From NCBI GenBank assembly GCA_025738555.1, contig JAOVFP010000005.1, positions 4,216,001-4,280,000 on the forward strand: a stretch of DNA of 64,000 nucleotides. The letters are read 5' to 3'. The notes under the pieces are model-generated. The model was not told the origin of the DNA and made no database searches. It saw nothing but the letters and a program-made list of their open reading frames with translations. Positions within the stretch are counted from its first letter, which is position 1, and each line of letters begins with the position of its first letter. The DNA comes from Cyathus striatus (lineage: Eukaryota > Basidiomycota > Agaricomycetes > Agaricales > Nidulariaceae). The translations under genes and the position numbers were made by a program. This document shows positions 33,755 through 46,400 of this stretch, piece by piece.

Positions 33755-36700
33755 TTACTCCTCCATATCGAAATCCATTAGCATCGAATCACTGATACCC
33801 CCGTCACCGTAGTCGTCATTTTCCATCTCCTGATTTTGTTCAGCTTCCAATGCCAGTGCCTTTTGTTTCGCTTGTGCCTTTTCTATATCTTCTAATGTCC
33901 AAAGGGACACCCCTGTTTGGTTTTCGTTCGGGTTTTGCGAAATGGTCCTCATGAACAATTTGGAGAGAGTAAGTGCCATATCCGTCGAGAGATTGGAAGC
34001 AGTTTCGGTAATGTACTGATTTATCCAACGAGGAAGTTTGGCCCTTTTATCTGCGCGTGCAAAACGCTGAACGCTTGTCAAAACTACAGTTGCATAATGG
34101 GGTTATAATATACACTACCTTATCTGCGAACACCATGAGTCCCCAGTCAGTCTTTCCGCGAAGCACACGACCCACGCATTGCGCAGCATTCCTCATGGCA
34201 TCAAAACCTAGAAACTCTGATTCGCGTATTCGATAAGCGTCTCGCAGGTATTCTAGGCGCGCTTTAAGAATCCGACTCTCAGTATATTGGTATGGTACGC
34301 TATTGTTGATTAGCGACATTCAAAACACCGAGAGAGAAAAACACGAACCCGAACATAATAACGGCCCGTCCATAGTTATGGTCAAAATCGATACCTTCAG
34401 AGACTTTACCTCTAGCAACTGACAAAAGAACAGCACCGCGACCATTATCACATGCCTTCAGAAAAAGATTAGAGAACCATGCTAACATGAAGGTATATGT
34501 TCCCTACCCTTCGATAATTTTCTAGAGCTATGCTGGTCTCGTTTGCGTCCGGTGTTTCGACAAATATAAGTTTATTTTTCCATACTTCGTTCAGAATTCC
34601 CTATTACTTCAGATAAGTTGACGTACATAATTGCCGCATGAATCCTTACCATGTCATTCCATGCAGCGACAATAGACTCCATGTAGAGATAGCTTGGAAA
34701 GAACGCCACGATTCCATCCGGCACAATTTTGCTGTATTCAATAAGAATGCTACCAAAATTGCGGACAACAGCAGGGTCATTCCGGACTTCGAAGCGCGAA
34801 CTAATTGCAACTTGATCGCTACCACGGGTGATAACCTAAGTTCGATAAGTTTCAACTGGTAAGCCATGCTTTTAAAAATTCTCACCAATGGAAGAAATGC
34901 ATTTCGCGTTAATGTCATGGGATACGTTTCCTGAACGACTGGGGTAAACTGCAGCATTTTTGGGTACATATCGAGAGGGGAGATTGTTCCAGATGTAATA
35001 ACAACACTACTGAAACGCTCGAAAACTGGTTTAATAGCCAACGAAGGGTCAAGGCAGCTACTTCTGTTAATTCTTTTTGAAGGATGGGCATAGCGGCTCC
35101 TTACGTGAAATGAAATATGGGATTGGGAACTGTGGCGTTCTCAGTTTCAAATGGCTCAAGGATGAGCAAAAAGCCTGCAGCGGACACGGTTTAACGCTAC
35201 CGACATAAAAATGAGTAAAAGTTGTCACCTTTTTCGTAAGTTGATACAAGGGTTGCGAAGCTCGCAACTTTTTGTAAGCTTGAGAATTCATCCAGTCGAT
35301 TAAGCTCGAGTGTTCGAATTAGAGATTGTAAACGTTCTGCACAGAAGCGGAGAGGCCTCCTCTCTATATATGTAATATCCTTTAAATGTTGTAAAAATGA
35401 TAATGGTGTCTCAGCCACGACATGAAGAACTCTCATTCGAGTCTATTATTTGTCAGTTAGCATACATCACCAATGACTTCAGCTTACCTTCAGATACTCG
35501 ACAAATCGTTTCAGAAAGGCTACAAAATGTTCAGCCTTTCTAATATTTCCCGGGATAGCTTCATTCAATAAGTCATCGGGAAGAACTGAAAGGGTAAATA
35601 TGATGATCATAGGTATCTGGACTCAATTATCTTACTCACGAGGATTACCCATAAATCCATCGGTATCATTATCATCGTCACCAGCATCCTGAAGACCTTC
35701 CACGAGTTTGGCATACTCATCCTGCAACTTTGCAGCATCCGTTGTTTTGATCCTGAGGAATGTTTAAGTAAGGCATCTTAAAGGTGAATCATACATACTC
35801 ATCAATTTTTTCACCAAGTCTCGTTACGCTTCTAGAAGCAGAATCAAGCATAGGCCTTGTTAAATCAATACTCAGTGATTCGATGCAAACATTATCTGCC
35901 ACTTTTAATCTGCGAATCTAGGTTATTTGTGAATAAATCTACTTACCAATATTATGTGCCTCGTCAAAAACTACGATAGAATCCTTCGACATCTCTTTCG
36001 AGACTTGTTCGGCGACTTTGGGATCCAGCAAATAATGGAAAGAATAGATTACAACGTCAACGAAAGGCATCTAGCGTTTTATGAGTTAAACCCCGTTTTC
36101 GTGTTGGTAACGCACGTACCATCCTACGAACAACGAAGTAAGGACATATTTTGTTGTCATGGCCGTATTGAAGGACATCTGCTAATGTCCATATACCTGG
36201 GGGAATTAAGTTACCTGGTTCCAATTTCCCGAGGTTCTAGTAAGTGTCAGACAAAAACTATATAAAGAATTATAACACAGTAGAACCCACTTCATGCCAA
36301 TCACATAATTCGACGGAACCTGGATTCTCCCTCCCTTTCGCGCACGCGGCTGAATTGGTCAAGTCCCTACACCGAGCATCCACTACTGTCCCCTTCTTCT
36401 CATTTGACACCTAGTACAGGCGTCAGCGGCGTGCCTATTAAAATATATGGGGAATAGACGAACCTCAGGATTGATACATAAGTTCTTTCGACTTGTCAAA
36501 CCTAGGCCCATGAAATTTCGCTCTTTCTCCTTTTCTTCTTCGGTTTCAGCACACGATATACGGTAGGCTATTAACCGCTTTAACTCTGTCAATGCTTTCT
36601 CGATCTCCGGCACGGTTCGCGAGCAATATATTAATTTTCGTTTCGTTGCATGAAACTAAGTGCGACATGCATAAATAAATGTTGATGCATAGTTACCTAA

Positions 36701-37045
36701 ATTACAGACCTGTTGATAAGAGACAATTAAAGAAAGCAGCGAAACCGTCTTTCCGGTTCCAGAAGGCATTTCGAGAACACAATGGCCCTAACACTCCCGT
36801 CAACAGGAAGGGACACAATCGAAAAGATGGACAAGACAGACCGTCGCGTCCAATGTTCGTTTCAGATCACACATATATGCATATTGCTCTGGCGTTGTTA
36901 GGAAATATTTCAAAATAAAAAATGGGCTATCTACCAGGGTATATACGGTCGTAAGGGAATATAATCTACAACGCCGGGATGAGAAATGCCATCTTGTGAT
37001 TATCAAATGTTGACCCACAGGTAAATTATCAATGAAGAACTTCAT
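33755..37045 (-). CDS. RAD3: TFIIH helicase XPD/Rad3
   Basis: 5'-3' DNA helicase of TFIIH, acting in transcription initiation and nucleotide-excision repair in the nucleus. Start [25 protein letters not shown], Walker [17 protein letters not shown], FeS-cluster region with [24 protein letters not shown] and [12 protein letters not shown] box [10 protein letters not shown], Arch segment [20 protein letters not shown], motif IV-V sequences ([34 protein letters not shown]) and motif [12 protein letters not shown]. The C-terminus is acidic and ends DFDMEE. More than ten introns, all short. Intron 1 follows the codon for Pro9. No disrupted motif was found. Its 5' flank is the 520-bp region before the GH5 gene. 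Confidence 0.95.
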
Positions 37046-37565
37046 AACGTTTGTAAAGCTCTCAATAATCCCAACAGTCGGAGCTTTAGATCAGTTGGCA
37101 AGTGATAATGCGACAGTTTGTCAGTTTGCGGCGGCCTTGTGTTTGTTTAATAAAAGGTCAAGCCTGTTGGGTCTGCGTTTTAACTTCAGGGATAGTTAAA
37201 CGATGCTGCGTAGGAATATGGTATCCTTATGATTTGCAGATCATAGCATAGACTGAACTTGTGAAGCACAGTGTGACAGGAACTGTAGTCGCGATGCTTA
37301 CGATGCGTCGACAGTAGTAAACATGGAAAGAACCGAAGACTCAAGCTCAAGAGTCATCAGTCGCTAAATTGATCCGCTCTACAATTAATCATGTGACCAT
37401 ACATTGCCATAAGTAAAAGAACTAAAAGTTGACTGAAAGTATTCAAATTGTCTTTGCCAATCTGCTTTGAACGAACAACGTGCTGCTTTAAGGTGTACAG
37501 AAAACTAAGTACCAATTGTTCAAAAAGTCCTGTTTATATATTTTATATTATATCATAAAGGAAAT
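37046..37565. other. Intergenic region upstream of RAD3
   Basis: 520 bp, no gene seen. Between the RAD3 start and the 3' end of the GH5_7-like gene. AT-rich near 37540-37560 (TATATTTTATATTATATC), probably the poly(A) region of the GH5 gene. Confidence 0.45.
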
Positions 37566-39925
37566 TTACTGATCAGGGGCGAAGCCTTGAGAGGCTTGCT
37601 GGATGGTTCCGACGACCTCCGCTTGGCTGCAACGAGACAAATGTTAGGTAAAACTTCAATAAGTAGTAATAAGCTCACCCTTGTCCCAGAGTAGAGTAGC
37701 CATCGTTCGGAGACTGTCCAGTGGTGGTCTGGTCCGGGCTTTGCCCGGTTTCAGTAACAGAGGGAGAGACCGATGTTCCTGGCACTGCGGTCAAATTTTG
37801 CTGACCCCACTGTGCGGATTGCTAAGTATGCTATCATAGACTAGGTTAATGACTAGTATCCACTGACCTGATATTGTACCATGCCCTGTAACCCGTTAAT
37901 CAGACCGGCTGAGTATTGTCAGTAGCAAGCACATAGGACTCTCTTAGAATAGCTCACCTTGAAGCCATTGCGAATAAGCATCATCGCGTTGTTGGTCAGT
38001 TACACCAAACTGTTGTGATTGAGTACCTAGCAACAAAGTCAATAACATGCACATTTGAAGAGTGAATGGAAAGTACCCGCAGCGGAGTTATCTGGTGCAA
38101 ACGGAGCAACAGTAGAATTAAATGGAACAAATGAAGGAGCATTGCTCTGTGTAACCAGACCAAAACCTGTAAGAGAAACAGGCTTCCCGAACCTGAAGAC
38201 AAACTTCAGTTCCCCGTGTTTGTAAAAGCACAATAATGACTTACAATTGGCCAATAGCTGCATGACGGCGAATCCAATCAAGGCCTTGTTGTACGGTGTT
38301 ATTGAAGGCCGGAAGATTGGGATCATCCGGACCATACGTGTTTTGATCAGGGAATAACTGGAATGAGCTAAATCCTATTTGAGGTATCCCAAGGATATCT
38401 TCACTGTCGACACCACTAGAGCCATCGAATGCAGAGCCCATTCCTACATCATCTGACGCCTTGTTGCTGCCAAAAAGATGGTGTTGAACCCTTGAGGAAA
38501 GTTCACAAACCATTAAGAGACTTACGTGAAGCCACCCAATTTCCTCGGATACGAATGCCACTTGAAAATGGGTTCGACTTCTTTCGGAGCTCCCGGGTTT
38601 TCTTCCAAGCGTCTTTGCGCTCTTGCATGAGGGACATTCGGGTTAACGGCTTTGGAATACCCCTGCGTCGACTACCAGGTGCAGCGGAAGGCTGTGCTGG
38701 CGTAGCAGTTGCTCTTGGGAATAACTTCATACAATCAACACAAAAAAATCCTTGGTTCCTAGTAAATTGGTTTGAATATATGAAAACAGTTCAACGCATA
38801 AATTTCTTACCCGGACGAAACCAAATGGTTAGGGTCGACTGCTTTGATACTTGTAGCTACTTTTGAATGCCACATGGTGATCGTTTGGGTATTGCACCCC
38901 GTACTCGTCGGCAAGGTGGAATTGCATCTTTAACAGGAGCGTGATAAGATTTGAACAAACAAAATACTAAGACTCGTCGCGATTACCTTGGATCATTTGC
39001 CAATTCCCTACGGATGTTGAATTTTAAGTTCAAAGAAGCAAACTGAACATGAATCGGACTGCACTGACCACGCAAGAACAAATGGATTATCTTTGTAGCG
39101 AGAGACGATTTGTGTAGTGTAGTTCATGAATGTATTCAATATTGTCTGGTTTGAATAGAACTGATCGTGAAGATGAAAGCCTGGCGTCCCAAACTGGCGC
39201 ACATAGATATCCATGCCGCCTGAACAAACAATGAGAAAAGAACGGATGGCGAAAGACAAAAAAGTCAAACCATAGTCGTTACTAAGCGTGTTTCGGGGGC
39301 GCGTGCTAATTGTATTGTTCGCATTATCGCGGCGCAAGACGTTGGTTCCTACAGGACTGATGTCCGAGAGGGGATCCGGATTCCAATTATTCGTTAAGGT
39401 CATTTGGACATAAAGGCCGTGCTTTTGTGCAAGCTCGAGCACTTTATCTAATTTCTGAAGACCATTCGGTCCATCGTTAATGGTTGTAGTACCATTCGCC
39501 ACGAGCTGGAACCATGTTCCGTTTTCCGGGATCGTTGAAACATCTATTTTCTTATCAAAAGAGTGATGCGCTCTCACAAAAAGTCGGCATACCATTAAAC
39601 GCCCATGTACGAACAACCTTGATTCCAGCGGCCTTTATGCTGGCCAAAGTGTTATCAATGTCTTCTTCAGTGTTCAGAGTAGGAAGCCAGTAAGCATTTG
39701 TCCCAACAAAAGAAAAGGAGCTACAGAATTGAATGGGTCAGGTCTGAAGAGATTGTATATGAGGGCATGCGCTCGCCTCCCGTTAACCATAAATTGTCCA
39801 TCTGGAGAAGTCGTCACGAAGTTCGAGGGAATAGCAGGTCCGTTGTCCCTCCTTGTTCGAGTAGGCCTCGCTGCAGTCACCAGAAGGGCACCAAGTACAA
39901 TCTGCCCCAAGACAGAGAGATACAT
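37566..39925 (-). CDS. GH5_7 mannanase-like secreted protein, catalytic acids replaced
   Basis: Signal peptide MYLSVLGQIVLGALLVTAA followed by a Kex2-like RTRR site. The TIM-barrel blocks of fungal endo-beta-1,4-mannanases follow in order: NAYWLP, AAGIKVVRTWAFNDV, YVQMTLTNNW, GGMDIYVRQFG, LAWELANDPRC, DPNHLVSSG, GKPVSLTGFG and QYQWGQ. The acid/base motif normally NEP reads NDP (codon 38992-38994). The nucleophile motif normally E-E-F-G or similar reads L-T-G-F-G (about 38159-38173). The SG(D/E)EGF motif reads SGNQGFF, and the F-H-L-Y-P motif reads F-Q-L-F-P. The family fold is therefore kept while all expected catalytic and neighbouring acids are gone. A C-terminal Gln/Ser/Thr-rich tail (about 50 residues, TGQSP twice) follows. 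Many short introns; exon joins inferred by hand. Likely a non-catalytic carbohydrate-binding relative. Confidence 0.8.
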
Positions 39926-40898
39926 GGGTGGCAAAGAAAGGGGGGGACGAACAGAAAAGACATCCGGATAAGTGATCTTGATATAAATACAAATAAGTAC
40001 CGCCGTTCTAAAGGGCTTGGCAATCCAGTGGGCGGCTGGGTGCACACAACGCGGGCTGATGGTGAAACCGTGCACTGAAAGCGTGGCTATGGTGTTCTTA
40101 AATTATACTGGCGCCTAGCGCAATCGTAACATGAGGGCACCAGGGCAGGTACGTGAGCCTGAGTTTTGGGGCTGTTTTTGGCTCAATCATTATGATGGAT
40201 AGGAATCTGTAGGACGGGGGTAGTGTGCCGGGTGTTCCTAACTATGTATGGAAAATGCAAGGTGTTGCCTGCGTGGAAGCATAAGACATCGAACTTCGAA
40301 GCATTTGCACTTGCTGAATGTAAATCAAGTTCTCAGCTGAAGTGAGAATGTCAGATTGCCGCTCGATATCAATATTGATACACAAACCCAACACAAACCC
40401 CTTACTAGGGCGCGAGATCAAGGAGATCAAGGGCAAAAATTGCGGTAAAGTATGCCATTTATTCAACCATTGCCAAGTTTGCCGACCCTATGCATGTATA
40501 TATATCAAATTGTATAGGCGGAGACTCAGCGACAACATGACAGGAAGTGACTAAAAAGTAAGTAACGTTATTGACATTGCTTGACAGCAACAACAACTCT
40601 AAGTAGCATAGCCATGAGCAAATATGTACATATTACTATTTAGTATTATGTACGTACAGCCGTCGTCGTTGCACGTGATAAGCGCTAAGCCCTAATTACT
40701 TCACTCAAACAGTCAACTTCACTTCTACCAAACTTTTATTTACTCTTCACTAGCACTGCTGCTACAATCTACAAACTTCGAAGGCGCTTGGGACTCTTAG
40801 TAGTGCTGGGCTATCGCCAGTCCTTCACGACTTCTGCTTGAACCACTCTACTTACTGGCTGGTTCCGTTCACATCAGCACCGAACTGCACATTGCTAA
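39926..40898. other. Divergent intergenic region, GH5_7-like / MGR3-like
   Basis: 973 bp, only chance ORFs. A TATATATATC tract lies near 40498. A CACGTG occurs at about 40672, some 225 nt before the MGR3-like ATG. Confidence 0.45.
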
Positions 40899-42433
40899 AT
40901 GTTTAAGCACATCCATCCCCTCTCCATCCCTATTGCTCGAACGCGTACTGCGCGAACTGTCGTAGTTACGCGTAGATTCAATACTGCTCATAGAAATACA
41001 CAGTCGCAGCAGTCTGCATATGTTGAAGAGCGATCCGCCAATCCTGCGTTGCTGGTCTTGAAGTTCGGAAGACGCGTGGCGAAATTTACATTATTTGGCC
41101 TTCTTGCTATAGGGGTACCTACAGTTGGAACTTATATCGGGACACACTTATGGGTAGAACATTTTTGTTTTGTTCCAGAAACAGATAACGAAGCTAGAGC
41201 TTGGGAATGGCACTTTGACTCCAGAGATTGGACAGGTGATTCTGCAGCTCGAGGGACAGATCCCGCTCTCACCTTCAGTATTCGTCGCATGATTCATGGA
41301 GCCTGGATGATTAAGTACTGGGACAAGGGATTTGCGCTCAGAAAGTATACTAAAACAGAGGATGGGAATCTGGATAACATAAAGTTCAACGATCCCCCAC
41401 TGCAAACAATGGACGAATACTTCCAGTATGCGATTGCACATATAGATGATAAACATGTAGTCCTGTCTCGTCCCTATACACTTCCAGGGCTCCTTTTTCT
41501 CCATGGTACAGTTCTGGAAAGCCTGGGAGATTTGCGCAAGGCAAAAGAGGTCTACCGGCGTGCTTGGGGGGCTTTACCAACCCATGATTTTGGTGGAGTC
41601 CGAATTGCAGAGAAGCTTGGGAACGTCTCATCCCGTTTGGGGATTCTAACGATACCCTAGGTTGGTGGGCAAGAGCCATTCAGTTGGCACAACACAAGGT
41701 ACCTGGGGACTTAGATGCTGTTCCGGAGGTACCCCAGCAAGCACCATCGTCACCTTTTTTACAACGGATTCTAGCAGACACGCTTGTTTCTCTTTCTTTA
41801 CATTATGCACGAAACGGGGAACTTTATCAAGCAGCTTATGTTGAAGAAGCATCACTTAAACTGATACGTTCAATACACGGATTTGATTCCATCTCAGCGG
41901 GGTCGACTTTCAATGTCCTTCATAAACTGTATCTTTTACAGCGTACCTCCCTTCTATCTGTGCATCTCGCGGAAGTTGAATATATACTTCATAGATCGCC
42001 GGCTAGGTCAATTCAGCATCTTATCACTGCGGCTGATGCATCTGAACGAGTAGCACGAGCACTCGTGGATCACAGTACGGACTCCAGTGGCAAGTCTTCA
42101 GGGCAACTTCCGGACAATGTGCAATCATCGCCGAGCTTTTCTGTCTCGCCGTTTCTTAATAAAATTACAAATGATCTATTACGGGATGCTCGAAGGACTG
42201 CGGCGGAGGCTTGGAATCTGATGGGTGTTTTGCACGAAAATAGCGAAGGTCCCAAGTCCAAAGCAGCATTCGAATGCTATGAAAAAGCTGTTGTTTGGGG
42301 AGGCACTCCGTCAGAGACGCCGAACGGCAGTATTGTGGCTGCGGAGCACACTTTACAGCGAGAATGGAATACATATTTGGGGAATTATCAGCGTACCAAA
42401 CGAGCCTTAGAAATTTCGGACATCCAGAAATGA
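40899..42433 (+). CDS. MGR3-like mitochondrial TPR protein, with a one-base frame break
   Basis: Arg/Thr-rich presequence (MFKHIHPLSIPIARTRTARTVV), one membrane helix (FTLFGLLAIGVPTVGTYIGT) and tetratricopeptide-type repeats (MDEYFQYAIAHID; LFLHGTVLESLGDLRKAKEV; VRIAEKLGNVSSRLG; LGWWARAIQLA; SKAAFECYEKAV). The layout matches Mgr3, the yeast adaptor that helps the i-AAA protease Yme1 recognise substrates. No introns, unlike nearly every neighbour. The frame breaks at a run of four G (41639-41642): one more G would read SSRLGDSNDTLGWW, continue to 42433 and give 511 residues. A TCTAAC...CCTAG just after could be an intron end, but no donor gives a sensible length in phase, so I take it as an indel. 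Confidence 0.75.
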
Positions 42434-42959
42434 AAAAGCATTTATTTCCCCACGTCAACCATGATGGCGAAAGAGAACAGTCGTCTGTTATAGATCTTAA
42501 TTAACGCATGCAGTAGCACTGAGTAGCTTGCTGACCAACATATGATTCGTGGGACAGAAATATACTTACGGCGGGACGAGAGCAGACCAGAGCTTACCCA
42601 TGCTTTCTTATTATCGCTGTGCCTGATCAGTCTATTTTGAGAACGATGAGAACATGTTCGAATGTCGGTAACTAGAAATATTGGAGAATTTGAAGAGGTT
42701 AGTCCTGGTTAGTTCGGCTCCCGGACTATAGGGTGAATCACGCGAATGTCACGCGATGGCGGGGATTGCTGCATTACACCTTCGTTTCCAATTAAGTACA
42801 TGCATGCGTTCAGCAGCTATTTACCGGATGTTCCGAACCGGTTCCACTTGCGGTCATTTGCACCGTCTGGCCAGTTCGACATTTGCTCGAATCAGTCCAG
42901 TAAGATCGCTCCCTCCTCTGCATATCCTCCGTTCCCAATCCTGTCCCGATATAAGAACT
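42434..42959. other. Intergenic region and possible 5' extension of DPP3
   Basis: No separate gene. ATGTCACGCG at 42746-42755 repeats the motif found before TOM40. From 42756 the frame is open into DPP3 and codes for an Arg/Ser-rich segment with ATGs at 42804 and 42828. Confidence 0.45.
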
Positions 42960-45900
42960 ATGGCCAGCGCATCAGTTCATGCCGAACGCTTTCTCGCAGA
43001 CAAGGATGCACCTCTGTGCAGCCTCAATGTCGCTAGTTCATTCAATCAGCTGAGGTTTGTTAATATCTTATCAAAGATCACTTGCAACTCATCCAATCCA
43101 CCTCTAATCATCCTCTTTTTATAGTTCTAGGGAGAAGAAATATGCGCATTACCTTACTCTGGCTTCTTGGGCGGGGGTACGGATTATCCAAGGTTCAACT
43201 ATATCTTCTACCATTAATTATCGCCCTAATGACCATTGCTTTCAAAAGGTCAATGGACTCCTGAAGCAAGAGATCTTTATGATCTTTTAGTTTTGACATT
43301 CAGCGACACCAACGACGCTCTAGCTGATCTGGACAAACTAAAAGCAGAATCAGGGATTTCAGAAACGAACTGGACAGATTTACTTCAATATACTACACAG
43401 GTATAGAACACTTAAATCTTGTTGTTGTTCATGCACGCTTATTTTTCTGACCAAGGTATTAAGCAATCTTGTGAACTACAAGTCCTTTGGTTTCACCAAA
43501 ATCGTACCTCGCATCCCGGCTGAGAAGTTCGCATCTGTTATCTTGCACTCCGAAAATAAAGACAAGGTCGCTTCCCTGTGGGAGTCTGTAAGCATTGCTG
43601 TTGGCAGGAGTTTTAGATTGTTACTTATGCACATTTAGCTCAAAGGGCATATTTATGCAACCTCCCCGGAATCGAGCCTTTTTATTGGAAAACGAAACTT
43701 GGGCCACGTCTCTAACTACTATCTCGGTCAGCCAATCAATGATGATGAGGTCGCTGCTGTCCAAGCTGCTGCTGAGAAACTCGGCGTTGATGTCCTTAAT
43801 ACTCGGTTAGTATTCCTAACCCTCTTCCGTAGCTGCGTTGACATACTGTGCAGAGTTGTAAAAAATGGATCAAATGATTACACACTTTTGGTTGCTTCTG
43901 CTCACTCCCAACCCGATAGACATTCATGATATAGACTCCGAATCCGGCAAAATAAGCCTCAAGGTTCAGTACGGTGACTTTTCCCAAGATTTACGGAAAG
44001 TAGTCGTAGCACTTAATGAGGTTAATATCTGTGGGCTAACATAAAAATAATTCAAGCTCTGACCTAATTTGCAGGCCAAGAAGCATACCGCGAACGATCA
44101 TCAAACAAAGATGATCGAGAGTTACATCAAATCGTAATTTCATTCTTTATTGTCATTTTTGCGCCTAATATACAGTAGTTTTGAATCTGGCTCCATTCAA
44201 GATCACAAAGATGCCTCTAAGCACTGGGTAAAGGATGTAGGACCTGTTGTAGAGTCATATATAGGAGTAAGCGCATATCAATTCGCGAGGTGAAGATTTT
44301 GACGGTCTGGCCAGTTTATCGAGACCTATGTCGATCCTTATGGTGCTCGGGCAGAATGGGAAGGTTTGTATTATTTCACAGTCATTGTTGGATACTCTGA
44401 TTTCGTGGTTGTAGGTTTTACTGCCATTGTAAACAAGGAACTCAGTGCAAAATACGAGTCACTTGTAGATAGCGCTCCGGAGCTGATCAAAGTTCTACCT
44501 TGGGGAAAGGATTTCGAAGTTGATGTCTTCAGGAAACCTGATTTCACTGCATTGGAAGTGGTCTCTTTTGCAACTGGAGGTATGTTTCATGTCACTTTTG
44601 ATATCCTAATGATCAACATTTTTTTGCAGGTATACCCGCTGGAATTAACGTTGAGTGAATTCTAAATGATCATTTTTAACTGATGGTAATGTATGGTAAT
44701 ACAGATCCCGGTAAATGTCTCGGCGGCTTGTAGACAGAAATATACTGAAACGTCATCTAGAATTATTATGATATCCGCGAGTCAACTGGATTTAAGAATG
44801 TGTCTTTAGCAGTAAGTTTATTGGATTTTTATGCTTAGAAATTCTTTGGCTCTTATTATTTATCTCAAGAATATTCTTGCAGCCAAAGCACCAAGTGAAT
44901 TCATATTTTGTCCGAATTTTTTCTTTCGGGTTTGACGTATATGTGTAGATGAGGAGTTGACATTTATCCATCCTGAAGATGTCGAATTGTATCATGCGTG
45001 GGATAGTAGGGCATTCGAGTTACAGGTCGCAAATCATGAACTTCTTGGACATGGTTCCGGTAAACTTTTCGAGGAATACGCAGATGGAACGAAAAACTTC
45101 GATCCCGAAAAGGTATGATGATGTACCATGTACTAGCTACATGTCCTGACGTTCTGTTCTAAGGTCGTCAACCCTTTGACCGGAAAGCCCATGTGTGCTT
45201 TCATTTGACATTGTAGCAACGATTATGTTAATGACTATCTTCACTCAGTACGACATGGTACAAGCCTGGTCAGACTCCTGGATCCGTCCTTGGCGAGGTT
45301 TCTTCTTCTATGGAAGAATGTCGTGCCGAAACAGTTGCGTTGTACTGTAAGCGACTTATATTTTTATCTGATTCTCGTGATTTATATTTCATCAGTGGTT
45401 AGCAATCCAGATATTTTGAAAATCTTCAATGTGTGATCGTTTCACTACTTCCGAAAAACCACTTATAATTCGATCATGTTGCAGTATGTCGACCAAAAAG
45501 ACATCGAAGAAATTCAGTACATAACATTCTTGCTAATGGCCCGCGCTGGACTCCGTGCACTTGAATTCTACGACCCTGCTACCCAAAAGCATGGTCAGGC
45601 GCACATGCAAGCAAGGTGTGACCTTTCATATACTATTTTATTTACTATTGAATAAACCTCTTTGCAGGCTTGGGATTACACAACACCTCATTCAGTCTGG
45701 GATTGCTCGACTTGAGGAAGTCCGTGATACTGACGGAAAACTGGAGAATTTGTATGTCCGCGTAAGTTTGATCTATATACATCATCAGCATGACTTCATT
45801 GAGTATTTCTCCTTGAAGGTGGACAGGTCACTGGTACTCTCCAAGGGAAGAGAAGCAGCTGGAAAGTTGCTGATTGATCTCCAAGTCCGAAAGAGTACCG

Positions 45901-46164
45901 CAGACGGCACTGGGTCCAAAGAATTCTATACGAAGCTCACGAAGCCCTTGGCTGGTTGGGATGGTGAAATTAGAAACATCGTTTTGCAAAAGAAACTGGT
46001 AAGTGATCACTCTTTATACTCATAGTTTGCTTTAACCCTTGTCACAGCCACGTAAAATATTTGTGCAGCCGAATACAATCATAGACGGTGAAAACGTGAA
46101 ACTTAAAGAATATCCTTTGACGTGTGCCGGTGCCATCCAGAGCTTCATCGAACGCAAACTGTAG
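42960..46164 (+). CDS. Dipeptidyl peptidase III (M49), with a one-base frame break
   Basis: Zinc exopeptidase releasing dipeptides from peptide N-termini, usually cytosolic. Motif HELLGH (in [15 protein letters not shown]) and the third-ligand motif EECRAE are both present, together with [28 protein letters not shown] sequence [18 protein letters not shown] and FATGGIPAGINIPNYYDIRE. The IP of GINIP is a 6-nt micro-exon (44705-44710). More than ten introns. Between SAHSQP and [13 protein letters not shown] (about 43911-43920) the frame changes by one extra base, with no suitable intron. The start at 42960 (CTATGGCC) fits the family. An open in-frame extension upstream to 42804/42828 is Arg/Ser rich and could be a mitochondrial presequence. 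The end is at 46164. Confidence 0.9.
44705..44710 (+). other. 6-nt micro-exon in the DPP3 gene
   Basis: ATCCCG lies between AATACAG and GTAAATG. It adds the residues IP, giving GINIPNYYDIRE, the conserved family sequence, whereas skipping it keeps frame but deletes two conserved residues. Flanking introns are about 55 and 50 nt. Confidence 0.8.
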
Positions 46165-46400
46165 TGCTCATTAGTTTATCCTGAAAAGTGTGAAAAATGA
46201 AAGTATTTCTCTACGTATATATAGTGTTCATTAAGTTCCAGACCGTGCGTATGTGCGAATAGGGCTGAAAATGCAGGACATACAATAATCAATAGAATGA
46301 GGTAAGTGCAGTATATTACTACTAATGGTAAAATAAGGCGTATAATTATGAAGTCTCTCGAACCAAAGCTACGACAACCGTAACGCTGGAGAGATATGAA

